A stretch of 22,481 nt of DNA from an uncultured Eubacterium sp. GTDB taxonomy: Bacteria; Bacillota; Clostridia; Lachnospirales; Lachnospiraceae. Location: NCBI GenBank assembly GCA_946611445.1, contig CAMODP010000008.1:1-22481 (forward strand), given 5' to 3'. The notes under the pieces are model-generated. The model was not told where the DNA came from, searched no databases, and worked only from the letters and a program-made list of their open reading frames with translations. Below, in pieces: positions 7,557 through 15,113 of the stretch. The first letter of the stretch is position 1. Each line of letters begins with the position of its first letter. The position numbers were made by a program, and so were the translations under genes.

Positions 7557-8066
7557 ATGGCAAAGCAATGGATAGACCGTAGTTTTTACAATGCCATCCT
7601 TGATTTTGATGAGAATCAGGAGGCGCAGGAATATTACTACAGCATTATGAGCCAGGAGACCGGAAAAGCAGGGGCTGACGGGAGGCCTGAGACTGTGCGG
7701 GATCAGATCCTGCGTGTGTATGCCATGCTTTTCTGCGAAGACATGGACAGGATACCGACGACAGCAGCCAACGTGGACGACGTCATCAGGACGGCGGACC
7801 GCCTGTATGTCGGCGAAGTCGGCTTCGATCCGCAGCACTGGTACCGGATGCGTCATCATTTTCCGGTGATCGATGAAGACAATTACGAGCGGTTCGCCGC
7901 CCTTGTGATTGCGGACCTGAGAGCCGGTTCCCTTCATGAAGCCATTGCAAACGGGGGAGACATGCTGCTGGTGGGAGAAGTGGACCCTCTGCACAAAACG
8001 GAAGAGCAGCGGCGCAGCCAGCATGTATCAGCCGTGAACTTTCCGGGCGGGGAGGTGGCCGAATGA
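7557..8066 (+). CDS. Hypothetical protein, family not recognised
   Basis: A 169-residue soluble, rather acidic protein that I cannot assign. It has no signal peptide, membrane segment or cysteine cluster (a single Cys in MLFCEDMD). It looks mostly helical in its first two thirds, with aromatic-rich patches (EYYYSIM, DPQHWYRMRHHFP), and ends in a low-complexity tail after VDPLHK. The ATG is well supported by AAAGGAG and by the promoter upstream. Its stop overlaps the start of the following regulator in ATGA. This tight coupling suggests that the two proteins are made in equal amounts and may work together, for example as sensor or partner of the degenerate receiver. That is inference. Confidence 0.75.
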   Translation: MAKQWIDRSFYNAILDFDENQEAQEYYYSIMSQETGKAGADGRPETVRDQILRVYAMLFCEDMDRIPTTAANVDDVIRTADRLYVGEVGFDPQHWYRMRHHFPVIDEDNYERFAALVIADLRAGSLHEAIANGGDMLLVGEVDPLHKTEEQRRSQHVSAVNFPGGEVAE

Positions 8067-8866
8067 GAATCCTGGCTGTAGATAATAATAAAGATGTGCT
8101 TTCAAAGCTGTCCGCATTCATCAGAAAACACCACCCGGAGGCAGAACTCTACTGCTTCGACAACAGTCCTGAGGCGCTTGCCGCGGCCAGAGAAAAGGAG
8201 ATCGATATCGCTTTTCTCAATACCGTTCTGTCAGAGATGACCGGTCTGGTGCTCGGAACCTACCTGAAGGACCTGTATCCCTTCATCAATCTCATCTTCA
8301 TGACAGATGACAGGGCGGATGCCTATGAGGCCATGAATCTGCGTGCGAGCGGGTGCATCCTGATGCCGGCATCCGGCAAGGCGGTAGACAGAGAGCTGAA
8401 GGAACTGCGCTATTCACCTGAGCAGAAAAACCGCAAACGCGTCTTTGCGCAGACCTTCGGCAATTTTGAGTTTTTTGTCGACGGGAAGCCGGTGGCCTTT
8501 AAATACTCCAAGACCAAGGAAATTCTGGCCATCCTGATCAACAACAGGGGCTCCCAGACGACTAACGGGGAGATCATCGCGTACCTGTGGGAGGATGACG
8601 GCGACCCCGAGAAGAAGACATCATATCTCAGCAACCTCCGGCAAGATCTGCAGAACACCCTGACAAGGCTGAATCTGAAGGATATCATCAATAAGCAGAG
8701 GGGCAGTATGGCCATCGCCGCGGATCATATCGAATGTGATCTGTATGACTGGCTGTCCAATAAACAGAAATCCCGCTACCAGTATCTGGGCGACTACATG
8801 AACCAGTACAGCTGGGCGGAAATGATGCACGCGGAACTCGACGAGATAAGCTACAGCTTTGAATGA
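8063..8866 (+). CDS. Atypical response regulator, pseudo-receiver plus winged helix
   Basis: A 267-residue transcription regulator. Residues 1-120 form a CheY-like receiver, beginning MRILAVDNN with the acidic pocket reduced to D7-N8. About residues 145-240 form a DNA-binding winged helix of the Trans_reg_C/SARP kind (FGNFEFFVDGKPV, then KTKEILAILINNRG). The receiver has lost its chemistry. The phosphoacceptor position reads FLNTVLSEMTG, with N53 in place of Asp, and the conserved lysine of the usual LKP loop is M101 (CILMPA). T81 is kept. It is therefore probably not switched by phosphorylation. No histidine kinase is adjacent. The start overlaps the upstream stop, and the final stop lies inside an inverted repeat. 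Confidence 0.85.
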   Translation: MRILAVDNNKDVLSKLSAFIRKHHPEAELYCFDNSPEALAAAREKEIDIAFLNTVLSEMTGLVLGTYLKDLYPFINLIFMTDDRADAYEAMNLRASGCILMPASGKAVDRELKELRYSPEQKNRKRVFAQTFGNFEFFVDGKPVAFKYSKTKEILAILINNRGSQTTNGEIIAYLWEDDGDPEKKTSYLSNLRQDLQNTLTRLNLKDIINKQRGSMAIAADHIECDLYDWLSNKQKSRYQYLGDYMNQYSWAEMMHAELDEISYSFE

Positions 8867-8894
8867 GTCAGAGAGAACCGTCCCCTTGACTCAT
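8863..8894. repeat. Palindromic element of the GAACCGTCCCC kind
   Basis: ATGAGTCA (8863-8870) and TGACTCAT (8887-8894) form a perfect 8-base inverted repeat around a core reading GAGAACCGTCCCC. The left arm contains the stop codon of the regulator gene, and the right arm abuts the ribosome binding site of the next gene. From memory, similar phrases recur in many clostridial genomes, so this may be one copy of a dispersed palindromic repeat; one copy alone cannot show that. Confidence 0.55.
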
Positions 8895-8906
8895 GGAGGG
8901 ATATGA

Positions 8907-9740
8907 TTGGGATATAGTGAGAGACAACTGCAGCTCGCGGACATCCTCCGGGAGAAAGCGCTGGCGTTCGGGGCGGATGCCGTCGGGTACGCCAGCGTGG
9001 AAAGCCTGCGGGACGGTCCGTCGGAGAAGCTGTTCCCGCGGATGAAGGATCACTCCCGTGATCATTTTGCGGAGGAGATCACAACAGGTCTTCCCCACGG
9101 ACGGGTCTTCTGGGAGGAGGATGCCAGGACTGCCGTCATCATCGCGATTGCGCATCCGAAGAGCCGGCCGTCGATGGACTGGTGGTGCGGGGAGATCAAT
9201 CCGCCCGGCAACCGGATGCTGCTGCAGGTGACGAAGAAACTGCAGGCATTTCTGAAGGAGTGGGACCCGTCTGTATCCGTGTATCAGAAGCGGTACCATG
9301 TGGAACGCGGCGGGATCTATCTGAAGGATGCGGCCGTTCAGGCAGGGTTGGGCTGCATCGGGAGGAATAATCTGCTGGTCACGCCGGAATTCGGGCCGCG
9401 CGTGCGGCTCAGAGCCATGCTGATCAGCGAGGAGCTGCCGCCGACCGGGCCGGCCGATTTTGACCCGTGCAGGGACTGCCCGGGCTACTGCGTGCAGCAT
9501 TGCCCGCAGAATGCCTTTTCCGAGGTGATTTACACGCCAGAAGAATCCGGCCAGACGCGTCTGCCGGGACGGGACGGGCATTATTTCCGACGTTCCTGCA
9601 ATCAGGAAATGCTCCGGGATGAAGCGGCGGCGGAAACGGGTGTGATGCCGGAGGTCAGTGACAAACCCGGCGAGATCATAAAATATTGCAGAAACTGTGA
9701 ATGGTTCTGCCCTGTGGGCAGCGAGAGGGAGGATAAATGA
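8907..9740 (+). CDS. QueG-like protein with two [4Fe-4S] motifs
   Basis: A 277-residue protein resembling the epoxyqueuosine reductase (QueG)/reductive-dehalogenase superfamily. It has the central GLGCIGRNNLLVTPEFG stretch (147-163). A first iron-sulfur cluster motif is C188-x2-C191-x3-C195-x3-C199-P and a second is C261-x2-C264-x3-C268-P. The usual QueG sequence around the substrate and cobalamin site is not well kept, and the first cluster spacing differs from the usual CxxCxxCxxxCP. I would therefore not call it a true QueG; related family members of unknown function are common in anaerobes. The start is TTG at 8907 after GGAGGG; the nearby ATG at 8903 runs into a stop. The stop overlaps the start of the symporter gene. 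Confidence 0.75.
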   Translation: MGYSERQLQLADILREKALAFGADAVGYASVESLRDGPSEKLFPRMKDHSRDHFAEEITTGLPHGRVFWEEDARTAVIIAIAHPKSRPSMDWWCGEINPPGNRMLLQVTKKLQAFLKEWDPSVSVYQKRYHVERGGIYLKDAAVQAGLGCIGRNNLLVTPEFGPRVRLRAMLISEELPPTGPADFDPCRDCPGYCVQHCPQNAFSEVIYTPEESGQTRLPGRDGHYFRRSCNQEMLRDEAAAETGVMPEVSDKPGEIIKYCRNCEWFCPVGSEREDK

Positions 9741-11176
9741 TGCAGCAGATCACAGATTTTCTATACTGGCTGGATGACCTTCTGTGGGGAAACTGGATGA
9801 CCGTGGCCGTTGTGGGCACCGGCATTTTTCTGTCCCTGCGTTTTGGGCTCCGCTATCAGCGGAAGCTGTTGTTCAATTTTCGGAATACCTTCGGGAAAAT
9901 GCTGGATACCGGTGAGGGAAACGGCACGATTTCCGGTTTCAAGGCGGCATGCACGGCGCTTGCCAATACGATCGGCACCGGCAACATCAGCGGTGTGGCG
10001 ACAGCTATCGTCAGCGGCGGTCCCGGTGCCCTGATCTGGATGTGGGTGTCGGCCTTTTTCGGTATGTCAACCAAGGCCTGCGAAATCATCATCGGTCAGC
10101 GCTACCGCGAGCATTACAAAAAATCCATGGATGAATATGTGTGCGACCGCTCCTTTGTCATGAAAAACGCATTCGGCTGGAAGAGGGCGGCGGTGGTCCT
10201 GGCGGTATTCTGTTTTGTCTTCGGGCCGTGGACCTGCTGTGTGCAGACGGAGGCCGTGACAGGCTCCTTTGAGGAAGCGTTCGGCATTCCCAGCATCGTG
10301 ACGGTTATTCTGGTCGGCGTCACCTGTCTGGTGACGATCTGGGGAGGACTTCGCCGGATCTCTGCAGTTATGTCCAAGGCTGTCCCGATCATGGCAGTCG
10401 TCTATATCATAATGGGACTGGGCGTCATCATTATCAATTACCGCGCGATTCCGGATGTTGTCGCCCTGATCTGCCGCAGCGCCTTTTCTCCGACGGCCGC
10501 GGTCGGCGGCTTTGCCGGCGCCACCGTGCGGGACGCGATCCGCTACGGCGTGGCGCGCGGCATGTATTCCAATGACGCCGGCACCGGCTACGGCATGATC
10601 GCCCACGCCAGCGCCATCACGGATCATCCGGTCAGACAGTCTCTGTGGGGCTGGGGCGAGGTATTCCTGGATACCTTTGTTGTCTGTACAGTGACAGCCT
10701 TTACCATCATCATTACCGGTTCGTGGCACACCAGCGACGCCACAAGCGGCACCCTGACGACGATCGCGTTTACCAATGCGTACGGAAGCATCGGCGGCAA
10801 GCTGACGGCCGTCGCCATTGCAGTTTTCGCGTGGACGACCATTATCGGCATGTACTATACCTGCGAAAAATCCGTGAATTACGCATTCGGCGACACGGAG
10901 ACCAACCGCAGAATGATGCCCCTGTATATGATTTACTACATGGTTCCCTGCGTGATCTTCTACAATATCCAGGCGGATATCCTGTGGGCCTTCACGGACA
11001 TTATTTCTGCCGCCTATGTCATCATCACCCTGTTCATCATCTACGCAAAGCACAGGGAAATCTTCCGGCTGTTTGATGACTTCTGGAAGAGATATCTGCC
11101 TGCAAAGGAGGCGGGGGAGAATCCGCCGTATGTCAACTATGACTGCGCTGCAGACAACATGACAGGGCAGGTATGA
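9737..11176 (+). CDS. Alanine/glycine:cation symporter (AGCS family)
   Basis: A 479-residue polytopic membrane protein of the sodium:alanine symporter (AlsT/DagA) family, which takes up alanine or glycine with sodium or protons. Family signatures include the N-terminal TGIFLSLRFGLRYQRK, GTGNISGVATAIVSGGPGAL followed by WMWVSAFFGMSTK, and SNDAGTGYGMIAHASA with the following DHPVRQSLWGWGEVFLD. About ten to eleven membrane spans are apparent, and the length is typical. A GAGGGAGG site lies in the end of the QueG-like gene and the ATGA overlap couples the two. It is the last gene of the run beginning at 7557. The substrate, alanine or glycine, cannot be decided from sequence alone. Confidence 0.93.
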   Translation: MMQQITDFLYWLDDLLWGNWMTVAVVGTGIFLSLRFGLRYQRKLLFNFRNTFGKMLDTGEGNGTISGFKAACTALANTIGTGNISGVATAIVSGGPGALIWMWVSAFFGMSTKACEIIIGQRYREHYKKSMDEYVCDRSFVMKNAFGWKRAAVVLAVFCFVFGPWTCCVQTEAVTGSFEEAFGIPSIVTVILVGVTCLVTIWGGLRRISAVMSKAVPIMAVVYIIMGLGVIIINYRAIPDVVALICRSAFSPTAAVGGFAGATVRDAIRYGVARGMYSNDAGTGYGMIAHASAITDHPVRQSLWGWGEVFLDTFVVCTVTAFTIIITGSWHTSDATSGTLTTIAFTNAYGSIGGKLTAVAIAVFAWTTIIGMYYTCEKSVNYAFGDTETNRRMMPLYMIYYMVPCVIFYNIQADILWAFTDIISAAYVIITLFIIYAKHREIFRLFDDFWKRYLPAKEAGENPPYVNYDCAADNMTGQV

Positions 11177-11177
11177 T

Positions 11178-11229
11178 GCAAAAAGCGTTATTCCTGTGGT
11201 ATAATGGACAGGCAGTTAATTGACCTGTC
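11178..11229 (+). promoter_or_regulatory. Promoter and candidate operator of the alcohol dehydrogenase gene
   Basis: An extended -10 box TGGTATAAT (TATAAT at 11200-11205) follows the end of the symporter gene; the -35 region near 11177-11182 is weak. The inverted repeat GACAGG (11207-11212) / CCTGTC (11224-11229), centred on TTAAT, covers the predicted start near 11212, a typical repressor position. Confidence 0.6.
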
Positions 11230-11251
11230 TATCAGAAGGAGGTGTATGAAA

Positions 11252-12397
11252 ATGGCAGTCAATCGTTTTGTTCTGAACGGAATGTCTTTCCACGGACACG
11301 GCGCGATCAATGAGATTCCCGGGATTATCGCATCCCATGGCTTCAGGAAGGCTTTCGTCGCGTCTGATCCGGATCTTGTGAAATTCGGTGTTACCGCAAA
11401 GGTGACAGATCTTCTGGAAAAAAACGGCATTGCATATGAGGTGTATTCCAATATCAAGCCGAATCCCACGATCGAAAACGTACAGGAGGGTGTAGATGCA
11501 TACAAAGCCTCGGGCGCTGATTTCATGATCACCATCGGCGGCGGGTCTTCTATGGATACGGGAAAGGGCATCGGCATTATCGTCAACAATCCCGAGTACT
11601 ATGATGTCCGGTCTCTGGAGGGTGTCGCGCCCACGAAAAAACGCACAGTCTTTACCATTGCCGTGCCGACGACCGGAGGCACCGGGGCGGAGTCGACGAT
11701 CAACTATGTCATCACAGACGTGGAGAAAAAACGCAAATTCGTCTGTGTTGACCCGAATGATATCCCGGATGTGGCGGTTGTAGACCCGGATATGATGTCT
11801 TCCATGCCAAAGGGCCTGACCGCATCTACCGGCATGGATGCCCTGACGCACGCGATCGAGGGATATACGACAAAGGGAGCCTGGGAGCTGTCTGACTGCC
11901 TGGACCTTGAAGCCATCCGCCTGATCGCGAAGAACCTGCGGGCCGCCGTGGAGAATGACCCGGACGGCAGGGAAGGGATGGCTCTGGCGCAGTACGTAAC
12001 AGCAATGGCGTATTCCAATGTCGGCCTTGGCATCGCGCATTCCATGGCCCATACGCTGGGAGCGGTCTATGATACGCCGCACGGCGTTGCCTGCGCCATG
12101 ATGCTGCCGATTGTCATGGATTTCAACAAAGAATATACAGGAGAAAAGTATAAAGCGATCGCGGAAGCATTCGGTGTCGACACAGAAGGCATGAGCCAGG
12201 AAGCCTACCGCAAGGCTGCGATTGACGCTGTTCAGCAGCTGTCTGTCGACGTCGGCATCCCGACAAAGCTGGAGAAGCTCAAAGAAGAAGATCTTCCGTT
12301 CCTCTGCGAGTCCGCCGCAGCCGATGCCTGCGCGCCCGGCAATCCCAGAGAAGCCTCCCTGGAGGATTTTGAGGCCATGTTCCGGAAGCTGATGTAA
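11252..12397 (+). CDS. Iron-containing alcohol dehydrogenase
   Basis: A 381-residue group III (Fe-ADH) dehydrogenase related to lactaldehyde reductase and 1,3-propanediol or butanol dehydrogenases; it would reduce an aldehyde with NAD(P)H during fermentation. Seen are the nucleotide loop TIGGGSSMDTGKGI and the metal-site segments GMDALTHAIEGY and AHSMAHTLGAVYDTPHG, which supply the Asp and three His ligands. An upstream ATG at 11204 is in frame, but it lies inside the -10 region. Of the two ATGs at 11246 and 11252, the second has the better spacing (about eight bases) from AAGGAGGT and gives the usual N-terminus MAVNRFVLNG. The aldehyde substrate cannot be told. It stands alone between its promoter and tandem terminators. 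Confidence 0.92.
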   Translation: MAVNRFVLNGMSFHGHGAINEIPGIIASHGFRKAFVASDPDLVKFGVTAKVTDLLEKNGIAYEVYSNIKPNPTIENVQEGVDAYKASGADFMITIGGGSSMDTGKGIGIIVNNPEYYDVRSLEGVAPTKKRTVFTIAVPTTGGTGAESTINYVITDVEKKRKFVCVDPNDIPDVAVVDPDMMSSMPKGLTASTGMDALTHAIEGYTTKGAWELSDCLDLEAIRLIAKNLRAAVENDPDGREGMALAQYVTAMAYSNVGLGIAHSMAHTLGAVYDTPHGVACAMMLPIVMDFNKEYTGEKYKAIAEAFGVDTEGMSQEAYRKAAIDAVQQLSVDVGIPTKLEKLKEEDLPFLCESAAADACAPGNPREASLEDFEAMFRKLM

Positions 12398-12401
12398 AAC
12401 C

Positions 12402-12448
12402 GGCGCAGACAGGGACGCGGGAAACGGGAATGCTCCCTTTGCTGCGCC
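12402..12448 (+). other. GC-rich nested hairpin after the alcohol dehydrogenase gene
   Basis: GGCGCAG (12402-12408) can pair with CTGCGCC (12442-12448), with inner GGGA/TCCC pairing. No T run follows, so it is more likely a 3' stabilising structure than a terminator. Confidence 0.4.
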
Positions 12449-12471
12449 CGCAGTGCAAATATCCTATGACT

Positions 12472-12521
12472 GAGAGACGGCTGTCACCCTTTAGAACAGG
12501 GAGGGCCGTCTCTCCTTTTTT
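12472..12521 (+). terminator. Strong intrinsic terminator of the alcohol dehydrogenase gene
   Basis: GAGAGACGGC (12472-12481) pairs perfectly with GCCGTCTCTC (12505-12514). An inner CCCT/AGGG stem (12487-12490 with 12498-12501) lies within, and a run of six T follows from 12516. Confidence 0.9.
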
Positions 12522-12525
12522 GTCC

Positions 12526-12548
12526 GGAGAGAGCCATCTCTCCCTTTT
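12526..12548 (+). terminator. Second, tandem terminator hairpin
   Basis: GGAGAG (12526-12531), loop AGCCAT, CTCTCC (12538-12543), then CTTTT. Its left arm is also complementary to the end of the first terminator (12509-12515), so the two structures can exclude each other. Confidence 0.6.
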
Positions 12549-12577
12549 CTCTTCTGTCGCCCGCCGGGCGGCTGTGT

Positions 12578-12583
12578 TATAAT
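12578..12583 (+). promoter_or_regulatory. -10 box of the pyruvate kinase promoter
   Basis: A perfect TATAAT, with a predicted start near 12590 and a leader of about 29 bases holding GGGAGG. The region 17 bases upstream is GC-rich with no convincing -35 box. Confidence 0.55.
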
Positions 12584-12618
12584 AAATCTGATCATGATTT
12601 TACGGGAGGTTAAGGCAA

Positions 12619-14034
12619 ATGAGAAAAACAAAGATTATCTGCACCATAGGCCCGGCCAGCGAATCAGAAGAGATGATCACCGCTCTCTGTGAGGCGGGCA
12701 TGAATGTGGCCAGACTGAATTTCTCCCACGGAACCCATGAGGAGCATTTCCGCAGAATCAAGACGATACGGAAAGTGCGGGAAAAGCTGGGACTGCCGAT
12801 TGCGATCATGCTGGACACGAAGGGCCCCGAATACCGGATCGGCACCTTCCGGGACGGAAAAGTCTCTGTGCAGGAAGGAGAGCGATTTGTATTTACCACA
12901 GAGGACGTGGAAGGGGATCAGGGCATTGTGTCCGTCAGCTACAAGGATCTGGCCAGGGAACTGACGGCGGGAGACCGTATCCTGGTAAACAATGCGCTTC
13001 TGGAATTCCGCGTCACGGGTACGGACGGGACACGCATTGAGACGGAAGTGGTCATCGGGGGAGAACTCTCCGACAGAAAGAGCATGAGCTTTCCGGGAAA
13101 GCATCTGCAGCAGGTGTATCTGTCAGAGCAGGACAAAGAGGATATTCTGTTCGGCGTGGAGCATGACGTGGACTTCATAGCCTGCTCTTTTGTATCTGTG
13201 AGGCAGGACCTGGAGGATATACACACCTTTCTTAAGGAACACAGAAAGGACAGTACAGTCGAGCTGATCGCGAAGATTGAGAACCAGTCCGGTTATGACC
13301 ACATAGAAGAGATCTGTGAGGAGTGCGACGGCATCATGGTCGCCCGGGGCGACATGGGCGTGGAGGTGCCCTTTGAACAGCTTCCCGCGATCCAGAAGGA
13401 CCTGATCACAAAGTGCCGGATGATGGGAAAGCGGGTGATCACCGCGACCGAGATGCTGGAATCCATGATCCACAACCCCAGGCCTACGCGAGCCGAGACT
13501 TCCGACGTGGCGAATGCCGTCTATGACGGGACGAGTGCGGTCATGCTTTCAGGGGAGACGGCAGCCGGAGAATATCCGGTGCAGGCTGTTCAGACCATGG
13601 CGAAAATATGTGAGGCGACGGAGCAGAATATTGATTACAGCCAGCGCTTCCACGATTTTGACTTCCGTATCAAAAATGATTCCGATGCCATCTCCCATTC
13701 GTCCTGCGGTATGGCGATCGACGTGAACGCGAAGGCCATTGTCGCCTGCTCCCTGTCAGGAAGAACGGCCAAGATGGTTTCCCGATTCCGCTCACCGGTG
13801 GATATCATAGGGCTGACGACGAACGAAAAGACCTGGCGGTCTCTCTCCCTGTCCTGGGCAGTGACGCCGGAGATGTGTGAAATGTTCCCCTCAACAGATG
13901 TCCTGTTCTACAGTGCCAAGAAGGTCGCGAAAGAGATCTTCTCCCTTTCGAAGGGAGACAGGATCGTCATCACCGGCGGCGTGACAAACGGACAGTCCGG
14001 GAATACCAATCTGATTAAGATAGAAGAAATCTGA
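12619..14034 (+). CDS. pyk: Pyruvate kinase
   Basis: Last step of glycolysis: transfers phosphate from phosphoenolpyruvate to ADP. The 471-residue product has the family start KTKIICTIGPAS, then GMNVARLNFSHG and LDTKGPEYR. The small B domain follows (about residues 70-165). The active-site segments AKIENQSGYDHIEEI, VARGDMGVEVP and TATEMLESMIHNPRPTRAE come next, with the C-terminal regulatory domain ending NTNLIKIEEI. It lacks the extra PEP-utiliser-like C-terminal domain found in some Bacilli enzymes. The start follows GGGAGG by nine bases. It is flanked upstream by the tandem terminators and its own -10 box, so it is probably transcribed alone or with the regulator 61 bases downstream. Confidence 0.97.
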   Translation: MRKTKIICTIGPASESEEMITALCEAGMNVARLNFSHGTHEEHFRRIKTIRKVREKLGLPIAIMLDTKGPEYRIGTFRDGKVSVQEGERFVFTTEDVEGDQGIVSVSYKDLARELTAGDRILVNNALLEFRVTGTDGTRIETEVVIGGELSDRKSMSFPGKHLQQVYLSEQDKEDILFGVEHDVDFIACSFVSVRQDLEDIHTFLKEHRKDSTVELIAKIENQSGYDHIEEICEECDGIMVARGDMGVEVPFEQLPAIQKDLITKCRMMGKRVITATEMLESMIHNPRPTRAETSDVANAVYDGTSAVMLSGETAAGEYPVQAVQTMAKICEATEQNIDYSQRFHDFDFRIKNDSDAISHSSCGMAIDVNAKAIVACSLSGRTAKMVSRFRSPVDIIGLTTNEKTWRSLSLSWAVTPEMCEMFPSTDVLFYSAKKVAKEIFSLSKGDRIVITGGVTNGQSGNTNLIKIEEI

Positions 14035-14095
14035 GATATACAATCCGCGGCGGTATTTGCTGCCCTGACTCAGAAACAGAAAGGACTGCGGAGAA

Positions 14096-14992
14096 ATGAT
14101 TCATTACGCCAAGTCATCGCTGACGCTGGGCGACAACAGCGAAGAACTGCTGCAGAATGATTCGAACGGGCTGCCTTTTGTCTGCCAGTATGATGAGAGT
14201 GAACGGTTTACAGGCGGACACATCCCCTGGCACTGGCATGAGTGGATTGAGATAGATTTTCTGGAGGAGGGATCTTTCCGGATCAATACCACGGATGAGA
14301 CAATGGAGGCCGGGCAGGGCGAGGCGGTATTTGTGAACAGCAATGTGCTGCACTCCTATGATTTTCCGCAGAAGGTCAACTATTATTCTCTCGTCTTTGA
14401 CATCCGGTTTCTGGCAGGGGAGTACGGAAGCTTTCTGGAGCAGAAATACTTTGCGCCGATCCTCCGCTCCCGCAATCTGCCGCTCATCCGGATCAGACCG
14501 GATACAGAGCGGGGGATCCGGATGACGGCTCTGCTCCTGCAGGTACTGGATGCCCTGCGGCAGGAGCCGGCGGGTTATGAGTTCGTGATCCGGGATGCCA
14601 TGAGCCGTTTCTTTTTCCTGCTGCTGGAGGAGACAGAAGGAGCCCGGGCAAAGGAAGAAGCCGGCCTTGACCGCGATCAGGAGAGGATGAAGCAGATGCT
14701 TCCGTATGTCTACGCACACTATATGGAACAGATCGGACTTGCGGAGATTGCGGCGGCAGCAGGGATCAGCACCCGGGAGTGCACCAGATGCTTCCGGCGT
14801 TCGATCAATCTGTCGCCGGTCCGCTTCCTGACGGAATACCGCGCCCAGATGGCGGCCATGAAGCTGAGCCGCACCGGTGACAGCATATCAACCATCGCCG
14901 AACAGTGCGGTTTTCTCTCAGACAGTTATTTTGGAAAAGTATTCCGGGAGATCTACGGGTGCACGCCGCGGGAGTATCGGAAAAAACAATAA
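14096..14992 (+). CDS. AraC-family transcriptional regulator
   Basis: A 298-residue regulator with an N-terminal cupin-like ligand-sensing domain (HIPWHWHEWIEIDFLEEG near residues 42-59, then GQGEAVFVNSNVLHSYDF) and a C-terminal pair of helix-turn-helix motifs. These are IGLAEIAAAAGISTRECTR and, further on, ISTIAEQCGFLSDSYFGKVF followed by CTPREYRKK, the classic AraC signature. It would bind DNA next to its target promoters in response to a small molecule, often a sugar or metabolite. The ATG has a modest AAAGGA upstream. The likely target is unknown; the thioesterase gene directly downstream has its own promoter with a palindrome, but AraC proteins usually use direct repeats. Confidence 0.92.
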   Translation: MIHYAKSSLTLGDNSEELLQNDSNGLPFVCQYDESERFTGGHIPWHWHEWIEIDFLEEGSFRINTTDETMEAGQGEAVFVNSNVLHSYDFPQKVNYYSLVFDIRFLAGEYGSFLEQKYFAPILRSRNLPLIRIRPDTERGIRMTALLLQVLDALRQEPAGYEFVIRDAMSRFFFLLLEETEGARAKEEAGLDRDQERMKQMLPYVYAHYMEQIGLAEIAAAAGISTRECTRCFRRSINLSPVRFLTEYRAQMAAMKLSRTGDSISTIAEQCGFLSDSYFGKVFREIYGCTPREYRKKQ

Positions 14993-15027
14993 TGCGTGTT
15001 CTGAGAAGAGATGCCGCAATGTTTCAT

Positions 15028-15056
15028 TTGACTTTAGCATACTAAAGAACTATACT
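15028..15056 (+). promoter_or_regulatory. Promoter of the thioesterase gene with palindrome in the spacer
   Basis: TTGACT (15028-15033), 17 bases, TATACT (15051-15056). The palindrome CTTTAG-CATA-CTAAAG (15032-15047) fills most of the spacer, so a dimeric repressor bound there would block RNA polymerase. Confidence 0.8.
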
Positions 15057-15113
15057 GTCGTAGTGCGCGATACAGGCCGGAGACAGGGAAGAGAGGAAGG
15101 CACAGAGGGCAGA

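Noticed and set aside
10067..11053. Minus-strand 328-codon frame under the AGCS symporter
   Set aside because: Composition dominated by Asp, Gly, His and Arg, typical of the antisense of a membrane protein.
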